Origin: Dermabacter hominis NBRC 106157
Lineage (GTDB): Bacteria; Actinomycetota; Actinomycetes; Actinomycetales; Dermabacteraceae
Assembly: GCF_001570785.1 (NCBI RefSeq)
Contig: NZ_BCSI01000002.1
Coordinates: 124,001-188,000, forward strand
Direction of reading: 5' to 3'
Length of the DNA stretch: 64,000 nt
Shown here: positions 1-8,610 of the stretch, one piece after another
How positions within the stretch are numbered: the first letter of the stretch is position 1
Layout: the number at the start of each line of letters is the position of its first letter
The notes under the pieces: model-generated
Databases searched by the model: none
What the model was told of the DNA's origin: nothing
Seen by the model: the letters and a program-made list of their open reading frames with translations, nothing else
Program-made: the position numbers and the translations under genes

Positions 1-11
1 TTGAGCGGTGA

Positions 12-1022
12 TCAGACGAATTCGCGAAGGTGAGGGGGAAGATTGGCGAGGAGCTTCGCCGCGTACGGCGCGTAGTAGGTGAGTACGTGGGCTGCGCCCG
101 CTCGCTTGAACGCGAGGAGAGACTCGAGCACTGCGCGATCGCGGTCAAGCCAGCCGTTCTCGCACGCCGCCTCGATCATCGCGTACTCGCCAGAGACCTG
201 GTACGTGCCAACGGGAACGGGGCTCGCGGCCGCAACGTCGGCAAGCACATCGAGATAGGGCAGCCCGGGCTTGACCATGATCATGTCGGCGCCCTCGCCC
301 AGGTCGAGCTCGAGCTCGCGAAGCGCCTCGCGCCCGTTCGCCGGATCCTGCTGGTAGGTCTTGCGATCGCCCGTCAGCGACGAATCGACGGCTTCGCGGA
401 ACGGCCCGTAGAACGCGGAGGCATACTTCGCGGTGTAGGCGTAAATCGCGACGTTCGTGAAGCCTTCCGAATCGAGCGCGTCGCGGATAGCGGCGATCTG
501 GCCGTCCATCATGCCCGAGGGGGCAACAACGTGGGCACCCGCGCGCGCCTGAGCGAGGGCCATCTCGCGATAGACCTCGAGCGTCGCGTCATTGTCCACG
601 CCGCCATCCTGGTCGAGGACCCCGCAGTGGCCGTGATCCGTGAATTCATCGAGGCACAGATCGGCCATCACCAGAAGCGAATCGCCGAGCTCGTCACGCA
701 GGCGCGAGATAGCGACGTTCAGGATCCCGTTCGGGTCGGTTGCGCCGGATCCGACGGCATCCTTCTTCTCGGGGATGCCAAACAGCATGATGCCGCCAAG
801 ACCGAGGTCGGCGGCTTCGCGGGCGGCCGTGACGAGGGAGTCGAGCGAGTGCTGCACGACGCCGGGCATCGACGCGATGGGGCGAGCCTCGCTCGCGCCC
901 TCGCGCACGAATGCCGGAAGAATGAAATCGGCGCTGCGCAGGGTCGTCTCGCGATTAAGGCGGCGCATCGCGTCGCTCGCGCGAAGGCGGCGGGGGCGAT
1001 GGAAGGGGCGCTTCACGGTCAT
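12..1022 (-). CDS. hemB: Porphobilinogen synthase (ALA dehydratase)
   Basis: Condenses two 5-aminolevulinate molecules to porphobilinogen in the cytoplasm. The 336-aa length is usual for the family. Schiff-base lysines are visible at K199 (AYTAKYASAFYGP) and K251 (MVKPGLPYLD). The metal loop reads DLCLDEFTDHGHCG, with C123 and C133 present but Asp at 125, where the classical three-Cys zinc site has its middle Cys. I recall this two-Cys form from other actinobacteria. The ATG overlaps the hemD stop by one base (TAATG), so the two are probably translationally coupled. It is the last gene of the heme operon inside the window; what lies downstream is off the left edge. Confidence 0.97.
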   Translation of the reverse strand: MTVKRPFHRPRRLRASDAMRRLNRETTLRSADFILPAFVREGASEARPIASMPGVVQHSLDSLVTAAREAADLGLGGIMLFGIPEKKDAVGSGATDPNGILNVAISRLRDELGDSLLVMADLCLDEFTDHGHCGVLDQDGGVDNDATLEVYREMALAQARAGAHVVAPSGMMDGQIAAIRDALDSEGFTNVAIYAYTAKYASAFYGPFREAVDSSLTGDRKTYQQDPANGREALRELELDLGEGADMIMVKPGLPYLDVLADVAAASPVPVGTYQVSGEYAMIEAACENGWLDRDRAVLESLLAFKRAGAAHVLTYYAPYAAKLLANLPPHLREFV

Positions 1023-1777
1023 TACTCGGGGTCCTTTCCCAGTACTTCGGCAACGGCTTCAGCGAGCGCGCGATCGCTTGGATCTTTCGCGACCGCTGCA
1101 ACCGGGAGATTCACACTGATCGCCGCCTCCTCGCTCGGCTTGCCGATCACGACGAGTTTCGTACTCTCGTGGATCGCGAGCTGTGAGAGAGCACGAACGA
1201 TCATGGGGCTCGTCGCGACGACGGCGCTGAAGCCGCCTGCGGCGAGATTGTCGACGACGTCGCGCGGTTGCGGGATAGTTTTCGGGCGGTACGCGGTCTC
1301 TCGCTGAACCTCGTAGCCCGCCATGCGGAGGGCGAGCTCGAGCTGTGGCGCGGCCGCCGAACTGACCGGGTAGAAAATCCGCTGCGCGAGCCCGTCGCCA
1401 CCTTGCTGATTGACGGGGAAGACGTCGATAAGAGAAGCCGCGCTTCCCTGCGCAATCGTTTCGACAGTGAGGCCGGCTTCGCGGGCGGCCGCGGCGGTCG
1501 CTTCACCTACCGCGGCGGCTTTGAACTCCTGGATCGCGGGCAGTTCCGACCACTCGGGCAGAGCCCGCAGGGCCGTCACCGTCGTGACCGACGTGAGAAG
1601 AAGCCAATCGAATTCGCCGTGGGCAAGGTCTCTGAGGGCATCGCGCAGATCGGCGTCCGTTTCGAACGAGAACTCCGTGAACGGAGAATGCACGGCCTCA
1701 AAACCGCGAGCGTTGAGCTCCGCGACGAGGCCATCGCCGCGCCCCTCGGGGCGCGTCACGAGAACGGGTGCTGTCAT
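1022..1777 (-). CDS. hemD: Uroporphyrinogen-III synthase
   Basis: Cyclises and inverts ring D of hydroxymethylbilane to give uroporphyrinogen III. The sequence is poorly conserved, as is normal for HemD. The call rests on the N-terminal VLVTRPEGRGDGLVAEL stretch, on the middle and late segments typical of the two-lobed fold, and on its position between hemC and hemB. I place the start at the ATG at 1777: it makes an ATGA overlap with the hemC stop and has GAGGAG about 8 nt upstream. An in-frame GTG at 1786 has no comparable ribosome site. About 251 aa. Confidence 0.9.
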   Translation of the reverse strand: MTAPVLVTRPEGRGDGLVAELNARGFEAVHSPFTEFSFETDADLRDALRDLAHGEFDWLLLTSVTTVTALRALPEWSELPAIQEFKAAAVGEATAAAAREAGLTVETIAQGSAASLIDVFPVNQQGGDGLAQRIFYPVSSAAAPQLELALRMAGYEVQRETAYRPKTIPQPRDVVDNLAAGGFSAVVATSPMIVRALSQLAIHESTKLVVIGKPSEEAAISVNLPVAAVAKDPSDRALAEAVAEVLGKDPE

Positions 1778-2718
1778 GCTAGCCACTCCTCAGCAAGTAG
1801 ATCTCGGGCGCCAGCGGCGAGCATGTCCTCCGCAAGCGCCCTGCCCGCGGCCTCGGCCGAGGCCGCCGTCACCGGTGTATTCGTGCGGCTTTCGCGAACA
1901 AGATGCGTGTTTCGACCGTATACCCCGGCCTTGAGAACGAGTCGATTATTGTCCGTGACCTCGGCGAATGCGGCGACCGGCGCCGAGCACCCCGCCTCGA
2001 GCGCACGCAAGAGAGTGCGCTCGGCGATCGTCGCGAACCGGGTCGGACGGTGATCGAGCGCGTCGAGCGCGCGAGCGAGGTCGCTTTCGCGGTCGAGATC
2101 CTCGCGAACCTCAACCGCGAGCGCCCCCTGCGCGGGCGCGGGCAGAAACTGCCACGGATCAAACGATTCGGCGATGCGGTCCTCAAACCCGAGCCTATGC
2201 AGGCCCGCCGCGGCGAGAACAACCGCATCGAGCTCTCCCCGCTCGGCATACGCCATACGTGTCTCGATGTTGCCGCGGATCGGAACCACCTCGAGATCGG
2301 GCCGCGCGAGCATGAGCTGCGCTGCGCGTCGTGGGCTCCCGGTGCCCACGCGGCCGCCCCGAGGAATCGCGTCGAGGCTCGCAACCTCAGCGCGAGTGAG
2401 GAGAGCATCGGCGGGGTTTTCTCGCACGGGAACCGCCGCGAGGCGAATCCCGTCGGCTGGCAGCGTGGGAAGGTCCTTGAGCGAATGGACGACGACGTCG
2501 ACCTCGCCGGCCAGAAGAGCCTCGCGGACGGCGGAGACGAACACCCCGGTGCCGCCGATACGCGTGAGCGGGCTCGTGCGGTCGCGATCCCCGTGAGTGG
2601 ACACGTTGACGAGCTGGAAACCGTCGGAATCTCCCTCGCCCCCTGCCACCAACTGACGCGCAACCCACGCGGACTGCGTGCGAGCGAGCGCGGAGGCGCG
2701 AGTGCCGAGCCGCATCAT
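1774..2718 (-). CDS. hemC: Hydroxymethylbilane synthase (porphobilinogen deaminase)
   Basis: Polymerises four porphobilinogens into hydroxymethylbilane using a covalently bound dipyrromethane cofactor. Recognisable motifs are RLGTRASALARTQS at the N-terminus, the DVVVHSLKDLPT active-site segment, the arginine-rich RGNIETRM, and LEAGCSAPVAA, which holds the cofactor-binding Cys. The start at 2718 (ATGATG) overlaps the hemH stop as ATGA and has GGAAGG about 10 nt upstream; a longer frame to 2754 would run into hemH and adds nothing conserved. 314 aa, normal for the family. Confidence 0.97.
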   Translation of the reverse strand: MMRLGTRASALARTQSAWVARQLVAGGEGDSDGFQLVNVSTHGDRDRTSPLTRIGGTGVFVSAVREALLAGEVDVVVHSLKDLPTLPADGIRLAAVPVRENPADALLTRAEVASLDAIPRGGRVGTGSPRRAAQLMLARPDLEVVPIRGNIETRMAYAERGELDAVVLAAAGLHRLGFEDRIAESFDPWQFLPAPAQGALAVEVREDLDRESDLARALDALDHRPTRFATIAERTLLRALEAGCSAPVAAFAEVTDNNRLVLKAGVYGRNTHLVRESRTNTPVTAASAEAAGRALAEDMLAAGARDLLAEEWLA

Positions 2719-3845
2719 GCGAACGTGCCTTCCGGGGTGCGCACGAGGCAGCACTCGAGTCCGCAGTCACCGGTGCGCTTCTCGTTCTCGAGCGCTCCGG
2801 GGAGGTCGATCACTGCTCGGCGTTCAAAGCCGGGCGTGACAGCTTCCTGAACGAGGTCGGCAAGGGCACCGATAAAACGGTCGTCGCTGCCCGAGGTTGC
2901 CACTCGCACAAAGGCGAGGCCCTTGTTTTCGGCGGTTTCCTTCGCCTCGGTGTCGAGGTCCCACACGACTTCGACGTGATCGGTTACGAACCCGATCGGC
3001 ACGACAACGACAGCGGAGCGAGCTTCGAGCTCGTCGATGACGTCGTTGATGTCCGGCTCGAGCCACGGCACGTGCGGCGCACCCGAACGCGATTGGTAGA
3101 CGAGCCGGTAGTTCTCGGGAGTGTGCGCAGCGCCCAGCTCTTCGCGCACGCGGGCCATGACGTACTCGATCGCCGCTTCGTGCTGAGCGACGTACCAGCC
3201 GCCCGAGCCCTTCTCCCACGTGTGTCGTGGCCCCGAGACATCCGCCATGCTCGTGGGAATCGAGTGCGTCGAGAAGAGGATCTCGATCGTTTCGGGCTCG
3301 TGCCCGTTTGCGCGGTGCGCCTCCAGGGCGCTCTTCACGCCGTCGACGACGGGCTCGAGGAATCCCGGATGGTTGTAGTACACGCGGGCCTTATCGATCG
3401 CGAGCGTCCCCTTCAGCCCGGTCTCGTCGAGGGCTTTGCGGAAATCCTCGTGGTACTGGTGGCAACTCGAGTAGCTCGAGTACGCGCTCGTCACGAGACC
3501 CACGACTTTCGAGTGGCCGTCGCCCAGCATGTCGCGGACGGTATCGGCAACGTAGGGCTCCCAGTTGCGGTTGCCCCAGTACACGGGAAGGTCGATGCCG
3601 CGGCGCTTCAACTCCGCTTCGAGACGCGCGATGAGGGCGCGATTTTGCTCGTTGATCGGGCTCTTCCCGCCGAGCGCGCGGTAGTGGGTCGCGACCTCTT
3701 CGAGGCGCTCATCGGGGATGCCGCGCCCGCGCGTGACATTGCGCAGGAACGGGATCACGTCTTCGTGTTTTTCGGGCCCGCCGAACGAGGAGAAGAGCAC
3801 TGCTGTGTAGGCGCCGCCGTTCTCGGTCACTGCCGCCTCGGTCAC
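2715..3845 (-). CDS. hemH: Ferrochelatase, probably coproporphyrin III-specific
   Basis: Inserts Fe2+ into the porphyrin. Since hemQ and hemY lie in the same operon, the substrate is most likely coproporphyrin III (CpfC type), as in other actinobacteria. Visible features are the N-terminal LFSSFGGPE, the central FSTHSIP with the metal-binding His, and the PIGFVTDHVEVVWDLD segment. Cysteines in SSYSSCHQYHEDF and in the C-terminal CGLECC resemble the [2Fe-2S] ligands of actinobacterial ferrochelatases; this is an inference. The start is a GTG overlapping the hemQ stop (GTGA) with GGAGGT just upstream. Confidence 0.95.
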   Translation of the reverse strand: MTEAAVTENGGAYTAVLFSSFGGPEKHEDVIPFLRNVTRGRGIPDERLEEVATHYRALGGKSPINEQNRALIARLEAELKRRGIDLPVYWGNRNWEPYVADTVRDMLGDGHSKVVGLVTSAYSSYSSCHQYHEDFRKALDETGLKGTLAIDKARVYYNHPGFLEPVVDGVKSALEAHRANGHEPETIEILFSTHSIPTSMADVSGPRHTWEKGSGGWYVAQHEAAIEYVMARVREELGAAHTPENYRLVYQSRSGAPHVPWLEPDINDVIDELEARSAVVVVPIGFVTDHVEVVWDLDTEAKETAENKGLAFVRVATSGSDDRFIGALADLVQEAVTPGFERRAVIDLPGALENEKRTGDCGLECCLVRTPEGTFA

Positions 3846-4537
3846 AGAAGCACCTCCACGACCTCGTCGAGCTCGGCGATGCGGTGGCCCGTGTGGAAGG
3901 GAAGCTCTTCGCGCACGTGCAGGCGTGCCTTCGTGTAGCGCAGGTGGCGCATCATGTCGACGAGCTCCGGGAGGGTGTCGGCCTCAAAGCCCAGGAGCCA
4001 CTCGTAGTCGCCGAGCGCAAAGGCTGCGGTGGTGTTGCCCCACACGTTCGGGTATTCGCGGCCGTACATGCCGTGCTCTTTCATCATCTCGCGGCGCTCA
4101 TCTTCCTCAAGGAGGTACCAGTCGTAGCTGCGCACGAACGGGTATACCGTGATCCAGTCCTTGCGCTCCTTATCGGTCTCCATGAATGCGGGCTTGTGGC
4201 TGCGCGAGAATTCGTGGCCGCGGTGCACGCCCATCGCCTGCCATTCCTTCTCGAGGTAGGTGCCGGCGATCGAGTTCTCGAACAGGCGCAGGGCTTCCTG
4301 GAGTGCCTCGGGGCGCTCGGAGGCGAGCCACACCATGAGGTCGGCCTCCGCCCGGAAACCGGAAACATCGTAGAAGCCGAGCACCTCGACGTCTGCACCG
4401 GCGAGTGAGGCGACGGTACGCTCGAGATCCTCGAGCACCTGTTCGGGGCTCACGATGCCCTCATCGTTCAGCCCGCCGATCTTGCGGTAGACGGAATAGG
4501 CGGTGAAACGGATTTCTTCTGTGACGTCCTCGCTCAT
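3842..4537 (-). CDS. hemQ: Coproheme decarboxylase HemQ (ChdC)
   Basis: Oxidatively decarboxylates coproheme to heme b, the last step of the coproporphyrin-dependent pathway. The 231-aa protein belongs to the chlorite dismutase-like superfamily. The family signature is in the second half: YPFVRSYDWYLL followed by EDERREMMKEHG, then FALGDYEWLLGFEAD and MRHLRYTKARLHVREELPF. Location between hemH and hemY argues for heme synthesis rather than chlorite detoxification. 32 bp separate its start from the upstream hemY stop. Confidence 0.95.
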   Translation of the reverse strand: MSEDVTEEIRFTAYSVYRKIGGLNDEGIVSPEQVLEDLERTVASLAGADVEVLGFYDVSGFRAEADLMVWLASERPEALQEALRLFENSIAGTYLEKEWQAMGVHRGHEFSRSHKPAFMETDKERKDWITVYPFVRSYDWYLLEEDERREMMKEHGMYGREYPNVWGNTTAAFALGDYEWLLGFEADTLPELVDMMRHLRYTKARLHVREELPFHTGHRIAELDEVVEVLL

Positions 4538-4569
4538 GAGTGAGTCCTTTCTTCGTGTGGTGTTGGGCG

Positions 4570-6006
4570 TTAGCGCGAGGCGAGCTCGCGTGTGAAACGG
4601 GTGATGGCCTCAAGTCCGTTGCCGGCGCGCCACGCGCCGGTCAGCTCGAGGTGGGGGAGGGCAGCGCCCGCTCCCGTATCGCGCTCGAGAGCGTGTGCGA
4701 GTGTCTCGAGGGCGGCTGTGTGGCCCGGGCCGGATTGGCGCATCGTGCCGGTCCAGTCGGTGAGGGCCCAGTTCGCGACGGAAAGGTCCGACGGCTCCAT
4801 CCCGAATATCGCGGCCGCATCGTCGATCGCGAGCCACGGGAACTGTTCGGGCCCCGGCAGCTCTCCATCCTCGCCGGGGCTGTAGGAGAGCCGAACGACG
4901 GCGCGTCCTGGCTTCGACGCGTTGGCGGCCCGGTGGATGTGCTCCCACTTGGCGCTCGCGTGAGTCATGGCCTTAGCGCGGATCGAGGTGGCGGCGGGAG
5001 CGACGAGGACGCCGTTGCCGCGCGGCTTCGCATTCAATTCTGGGTTATCGAGCACGAGCGTGGCGAGGCGAACCGGGGTTGCGGGCGCGAGGGGGATGAG
5101 GCTTGCGATGTGTGGCGCGGGGGCACTGAGGAGGTGTCGCGCGAGTTCGGGTCCCGTTGCGATGACGATGCTGCGAGTCTTGAATTCGCGCGTGAAAGCT
5201 GCCGCTCGGGTCCCGGCAGTCACGGTCCAGGTGCCGTCGGTGCTCGACGCACGCAGTCCAAGCGCGGGGGTCTGGGTGAAGATCTGGCCCCCGTGCTCTT
5301 CGATGTCGCGCGCGAGTGCTTTCGGCAGCTCCGCCATCGACGGCGCGAGCGAATGCACCGCGGAACCTGAGCTTGAGCGCACCCCTCGCTTCTCGAGGAT
5401 CTCCTCGATCGCTTTGCGCGCGCTCCCGAGCGCCTGCACCCTTTCGGGAAGTTTCGGCATGACGGCGCGCAGCTCGAGTTTTTCCGGGTCCGCGGAGTGC
5501 ACGCCACGAATGATGGGAGCGACGAGGCGCTCGAGAACTTTTCTGCCGTAGCGCGCGGTGACGAATTCTGCGACCGTCACGGACTCTTCCGAGGCGCGGG
5601 AGGCGGGAACGAAACGCTCACACCACGCGCGCAGCGCTCCCCAGAACCCGAGGGCCTCACGCACATCCGCGGCAAGTGGGCGGGCGGGCATGCCCAAAAC
5701 GGCATTGCGCGGGGAGGCGTACGCGTGCGTGTCTCCAACGATGAAGCTCGATCCCGTCGCCGGGGACACGACCTGCTTTTCGAGCCCGAGGTCTTTCACG
5801 AGCGAAAGCATGTTCCCGCCGCCGACAGCGAAGGCCTCCGCCCCCGTGTTCGCCTCGATTCCCTCGAGCGTGTGCGACCACACGGCTCCACCAACGTGGT
5901 CGCTGGCCTCGAGAAGAACAACAGTGTCGCCGCGCATCGCGCGTTCGCGCGCGTAGATAAGCCCAGAAACTCCACCACCGACGACAACGGTGTCAAGCGT
6001 GCGCAT
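4570..6006 (-). CDS. hemY: Coproporphyrinogen III / protoporphyrinogen oxidase, FAD-dependent
   Basis: Six-electron oxidation of the porphyrinogen, in this pathway most likely coproporphyrinogen III to coproporphyrin III (CgoX). The N-terminal Rossmann motif VVVGGGVSGLIYARER and the following VVLLEASDHVGG bind FAD. The C-terminal segment with LTGAWRAGNGLEAITRFTREL is the usual end of the family. 478 aa, full length. It lies 11 bp downstream of hemE and immediately before hemQ, matching the reaction order of the coproporphyrin branch. Confidence 0.93.
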   Translation of the reverse strand: MRTLDTVVVGGGVSGLIYARERAMRGDTVVLLEASDHVGGAVWSHTLEGIEANTGAEAFAVGGGNMLSLVKDLGLEKQVVSPATGSSFIVGDTHAYASPRNAVLGMPARPLAADVREALGFWGALRAWCERFVPASRASEESVTVAEFVTARYGRKVLERLVAPIIRGVHSADPEKLELRAVMPKLPERVQALGSARKAIEEILEKRGVRSSSGSAVHSLAPSMAELPKALARDIEEHGGQIFTQTPALGLRASSTDGTWTVTAGTRAAAFTREFKTRSIVIATGPELARHLLSAPAPHIASLIPLAPATPVRLATLVLDNPELNAKPRGNGVLVAPAATSIRAKAMTHASAKWEHIHRAANASKPGRAVVRLSYSPGEDGELPGPEQFPWLAIDDAAAIFGMEPSDLSVANWALTDWTGTMRQSGPGHTAALETLAHALERDTGAGAALPHLELTGAWRAGNGLEAITRFTRELASR

Positions 6007-6017
6007 TGCAGGTACTC

Positions 6018-7073
6018 CTACTGCTCGTGGATGAAGGCCACGAGATCGGTGAGGACATGCGGGTCCGTCTGAGGGGGTACCCCGTGGCCGAGGTTGACGA
6101 CGTGCCCGGCAGCGGCGCGGCCCTCGCGCACGATGCGCTCGGCCTCGGTGAAGCGGGCTTTTTCCGAGGAGAACAGGAGGGCCGGGTCGAGGTTTCCCTG
6201 CAGGCCCGTGCCCGCCGGGAGGGTTTCAACGGCGGTGGGAATGGGGGTGCGGTGGTCGAGCCCGACGGTCGTCGCGCCCGCCTCGAGGATGGCGGTAAGC
6301 ATGTGCCCCGCGCCAACGCCAAAGTGGGTCCGGGGAACATCGAGGTCCTCGACGTAGGTGAAGGTACGTGTGGAAAAAGGCAGGACGTGGGTGCGGTAGG
6401 TGGCTTCGGAGAGGGAACCCGCCCACGAGTCGAAAAGCTGGACGGCGCTCGCACCCGCTTCAACCTGGGCACGTAGAAACTCGCCCGAAATATCAGCGAC
6501 CCACTGCGCGAGGCGGCCCCACAACTCGGGATCGGCGCTCATCAATGCGCGGGTGCGAAGGTGGTCGCGGCTCGGGCGCCCCTCAACCATGTAGCTCGCG
6601 ACCGTAAATGGAGCACCGCAGAAACCGATCAGAGGGGTGGAGCCGAGTTCCGCGACGGTAAGACGCACGGCCTCCCGAATCGGCTCGAGAGCGGTGCGGT
6701 AGACGTCGTCGACCGAGGGGAGCTTGTCGATATCAGCTTTAGAACGCACGGGGTGGGCGAGCACCGGTCCAACACCGGGTTCGATGCTCACGTCGATGCC
6801 CGCAAGCTTGAGCGGGACCATGATGTCGGAAAAGAAAATGCCGGCATCGACACCGTGCCTGCGCACCGGTTGAAGTGTGATTTCCGCGGCAAGCTCGGGC
6901 ATGAGGCAGCTCTCGAGCATGCCGATGCCTTCTCGAACCTTGCGGTATTCGGGCAGGGAGCGCCCCGCCTGGCGCATGAACCACACACTTGGAGGCGCGT
7001 CAGCAACGGCCGCCCCTCGCCCGGCTAGGCGTTGCACAAGAGCGCTCTCGCGCGGCGAAATCGAAGCTGTCAT
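6018..7073 (-). CDS. hemE: Uroporphyrinogen decarboxylase
   Basis: Decarboxylates the four acetate side chains of uroporphyrinogen III to give coproporphyrinogen III. The N-terminal FMRQAGRSLPEYRKVR is the family signature with the catalytic arginines, and GFCGAPFTVASYMVEG and FDSWAGSLSEATY are conserved further on. About 351 aa from the ATG at 7073. No Shine-Dalgarno sequence precedes this ATG; instead its first bases overlap the stop codon of a 15-codon leader ORF (ATGA), suggesting translation by coupling. First structural gene of the heme operon, divergent from hemA. Confidence 0.96.
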   Translation of the reverse strand: MTASISPRESALVQRLAGRGAAVADAPPSVWFMRQAGRSLPEYRKVREGIGMLESCLMPELAAEITLQPVRRHGVDAGIFFSDIMVPLKLAGIDVSIEPGVGPVLAHPVRSKADIDKLPSVDDVYRTALEPIREAVRLTVAELGSTPLIGFCGAPFTVASYMVEGRPSRDHLRTRALMSADPELWGRLAQWVADISGEFLRAQVEAGASAVQLFDSWAGSLSEATYRTHVLPFSTRTFTYVEDLDVPRTHFGVGAGHMLTAILEAGATTVGLDHRTPIPTAVETLPAGTGLQGNLDPALLFSSEKARFTEAERIVREGRAAAGHVVNLGHGVPPQTDPHVLTDLVAFIHEQ

Positions 7074-7117
7074 GGCATCACGTGAACGGTGAGAGAGAAG
7101 CAAAGTAGCGTGGTCAT
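7070..7117 (-). CDS. Putative 15-aa leader peptide ahead of hemE
   Basis: A tiny frame MTTLLCFSLTVHVMP whose TGA overlaps the hemE ATG (ATGA). Its own ATG lies 7 nt after a -10-like CACAAT, so the transcript could be leaderless and start with this peptide. hemE has no ribosome-binding site of its own, which makes coupled translation plausible. It may be coincidental: 15-codon frames are common and there is no comparative evidence here. Confidence 0.4.
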   Translation of the reverse strand: MTTLLCFSLTVHVMP

Positions 7118-7124
7118 CGCCTCT

Positions 7125-7130
7125 ATTGTG
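7125..7130 (-). promoter_or_regulatory. Putative -10 box of the heme operon
   Basis: CACAAT on the minus strand, 7 nt before the ATG of the leader ORF. The same spacing recurs before other starts in this window. No convincing -35 was found. Confidence 0.4.
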
Positions 7131-7164
7131 CCCGATGTCGATGAGAAAGACGTCCCAGCTGACT

Positions 7165-7170
7165 TAGGCT
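7165..7170 (+). promoter_or_regulatory. Putative -10 box of hemA (leaderless)
   Basis: TAGGCT (TANNNT) exactly 6 nt before the hemA ATG, with no Shine-Dalgarno sequence between. This is the classic layout of an actinobacterial leaderless transcript. It lies back to back with the heme operon promoter in a gap of about 60 bp. Confidence 0.5.
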
Positions 7171-7176
7171 AGGTGC

Positions 7177-8610
7177 ATGCTGATTGCCCTGAGAGCGACC
7201 CACGACAATCTCGGGCTCGATGGACTCGAGCGCGTCACCCGCGGATCGGCGCAGCTCGATGAACAGCTTGCCGCCCTTAACGAGGGCCACCCCGAACAGC
7301 CCCTCACCGGCTGGGTGTGCCTCGCGACGTGCAACAGGCTTGAAATCTACGCGGATGTTGACCTCTTCCACGACGCCATCGATCTCGTCACCCGCGCCGT
7401 TCACCACACGAGCGGCCTGCCGCGCAAGGAGGTCGCTCGCATGCTCGTTGTCGATGCCGGCATCATCTCGGCTCGGCACATGTACGAGGTTGCCGCAGGC
7501 ATGAACTCTCAGGTGCTCGGTGAGGCCGAGATCACCGGCCAAGTGCGGGCAAGCTTCACGAACGCCCTCGCCGCCGGGCACACCACCACGCTCCTCAACG
7601 ACCTTTTTCAGGGGGCGCTGCGCACCGCAAAGCAAGTCACCTCGAAAACCAAGGTCGGAGCCGCCGGGCGAAGCTCCGTCGCGGTCGCCCTCGACTCCGC
7701 GCACCTCTTCCGGACCGAGCTTGAGGGGCGCGACGCTCTCCTGATCGGCACCGGTGCCATGGCCCGCGTGGCAAGCGCCGAGCTCCACCTCAGGGGAGTC
7801 GGCAGCCTTCACGTGTTTTCCCCCAGCGGCCGCGCAGAACAGTTTGCCGATTCGCACGGTGCGCTGCCGGTAGCGCCCGAGGATCTCGAAGCGACACTCG
7901 CAAAGGCCACCGTCGTCATTGCCGCCTCCGGCGGCGGCACGCACGCGATCGGCGCCCCCATGCTCGCCCGCGCCCTTGAACAGCGGGCGACGAGCGAAGA
8001 CCTCGTGATGTTGGACCTCGCGCTTCACAGCGACATCGAGCCCACAGCGGCAACACTCCCGGGCGTGCGCGTCATCCCGCTCGAATCGATCAGAGCCGGT
8101 GAAAGCGGCCACGGCGAGATCACGCGCGCACGCGAACTGATCGACACCGGCGTCGTGCGATTCGAAGAACGCCAGCAGATCCGCGCCGTCGACCCCGCCG
8201 TGAGTGCCCTGCGTCGAAGCGTCAAGGAGATGATCGTTCTCGAAGTGGACGAGGTGCGCCGAACCGCCGGCGAAGCCGCAGCTGAACAGGTGCAGCGCTC
8301 GCTGGGGCGCGTCTACAACAAGTTCCTCCATTCCCCGATGGTGCGCGCGCAAGAGCTCGCCAAGACCGGCCAGGCTCATCAGTTCCTCGAAGCCGTCCAT
8401 ACAATTTTCGGGGTGGACGTTTCGGGAACACTGAGCGTCGATGGGACCGGGGCGCCGTCGGAACCCACCGCGCCCACGACCGACGGTCTCGAACGCCCGC
8501 CGATGACCGTCGCCACGATGGAGAACATGCGCCGCGAACTGGACGCGACGCAAGCCGCCGAGGCGCGGCAGGCCGCTCAGTCCACGACGCAGGGAGGCCA
8601 GTATGTTTGA
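7177..8610 (+). CDS. hemA: Glutamyl-tRNA reductase
   Basis: Reduces glutamyl-tRNA(Glu) to glutamate-1-semialdehyde with NADPH, the first committed and usually regulated step of tetrapyrrole synthesis. The catalytic Cys is in LATCNRLEIYADV near residue 50. GEAEITGQVR and the NADPH-binding GTGAMARVASAELHLRG follow, then the C-terminal dimerisation helices. The last about 60 residues are a low-complexity tail (TGAPSEPTAPTT) beyond the usual end, giving 477 aa. Divergent from the heme operon. The glutamate-semialdehyde aminomutase gene is not in the window. Confidence 0.96.
   Translation: MLIALRATHDNLGLDGLERVTRGSAQLDEQLAALNEGHPEQPLTGWVCLATCNRLEIYADVDLFHDAIDLVTRAVHHTSGLPRKEVARMLVVDAGIISARHMYEVAAGMNSQVLGEAEITGQVRASFTNALAAGHTTTLLNDLFQGALRTAKQVTSKTKVGAAGRSSVAVALDSAHLFRTELEGRDALLIGTGAMARVASAELHLRGVGSLHVFSPSGRAEQFADSHGALPVAPEDLEATLAKATVVIAASGGGTHAIGAPMLARALEQRATSEDLVMLDLALHSDIEPTAATLPGVRVIPLESIRAGESGHGEITRARELIDTGVVRFEERQQIRAVDPAVSALRRSVKEMIVLEVDEVRRTAGEAAAEQVQRSLGRVYNKFLHSPMVRAQELAKTGQAHQFLEAVHTIFGVDVSGTLSVDGTGAPSEPTAPTTDGLERPPMTVATMENMRRELDATQAAEARQAAQSTTQGGQYV

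Noticed and set aside
1777-1786. GTG at 1786 as hemD start
   Set aside because: The ATG at 1777 has a good GAGGAG site and an ATGA overlap; the GTG has neither.
3842-4537. Chlorite dismutase
   Set aside because: Same superfamily, but the heme operon context and the HemQ motifs indicate coproheme decarboxylase.
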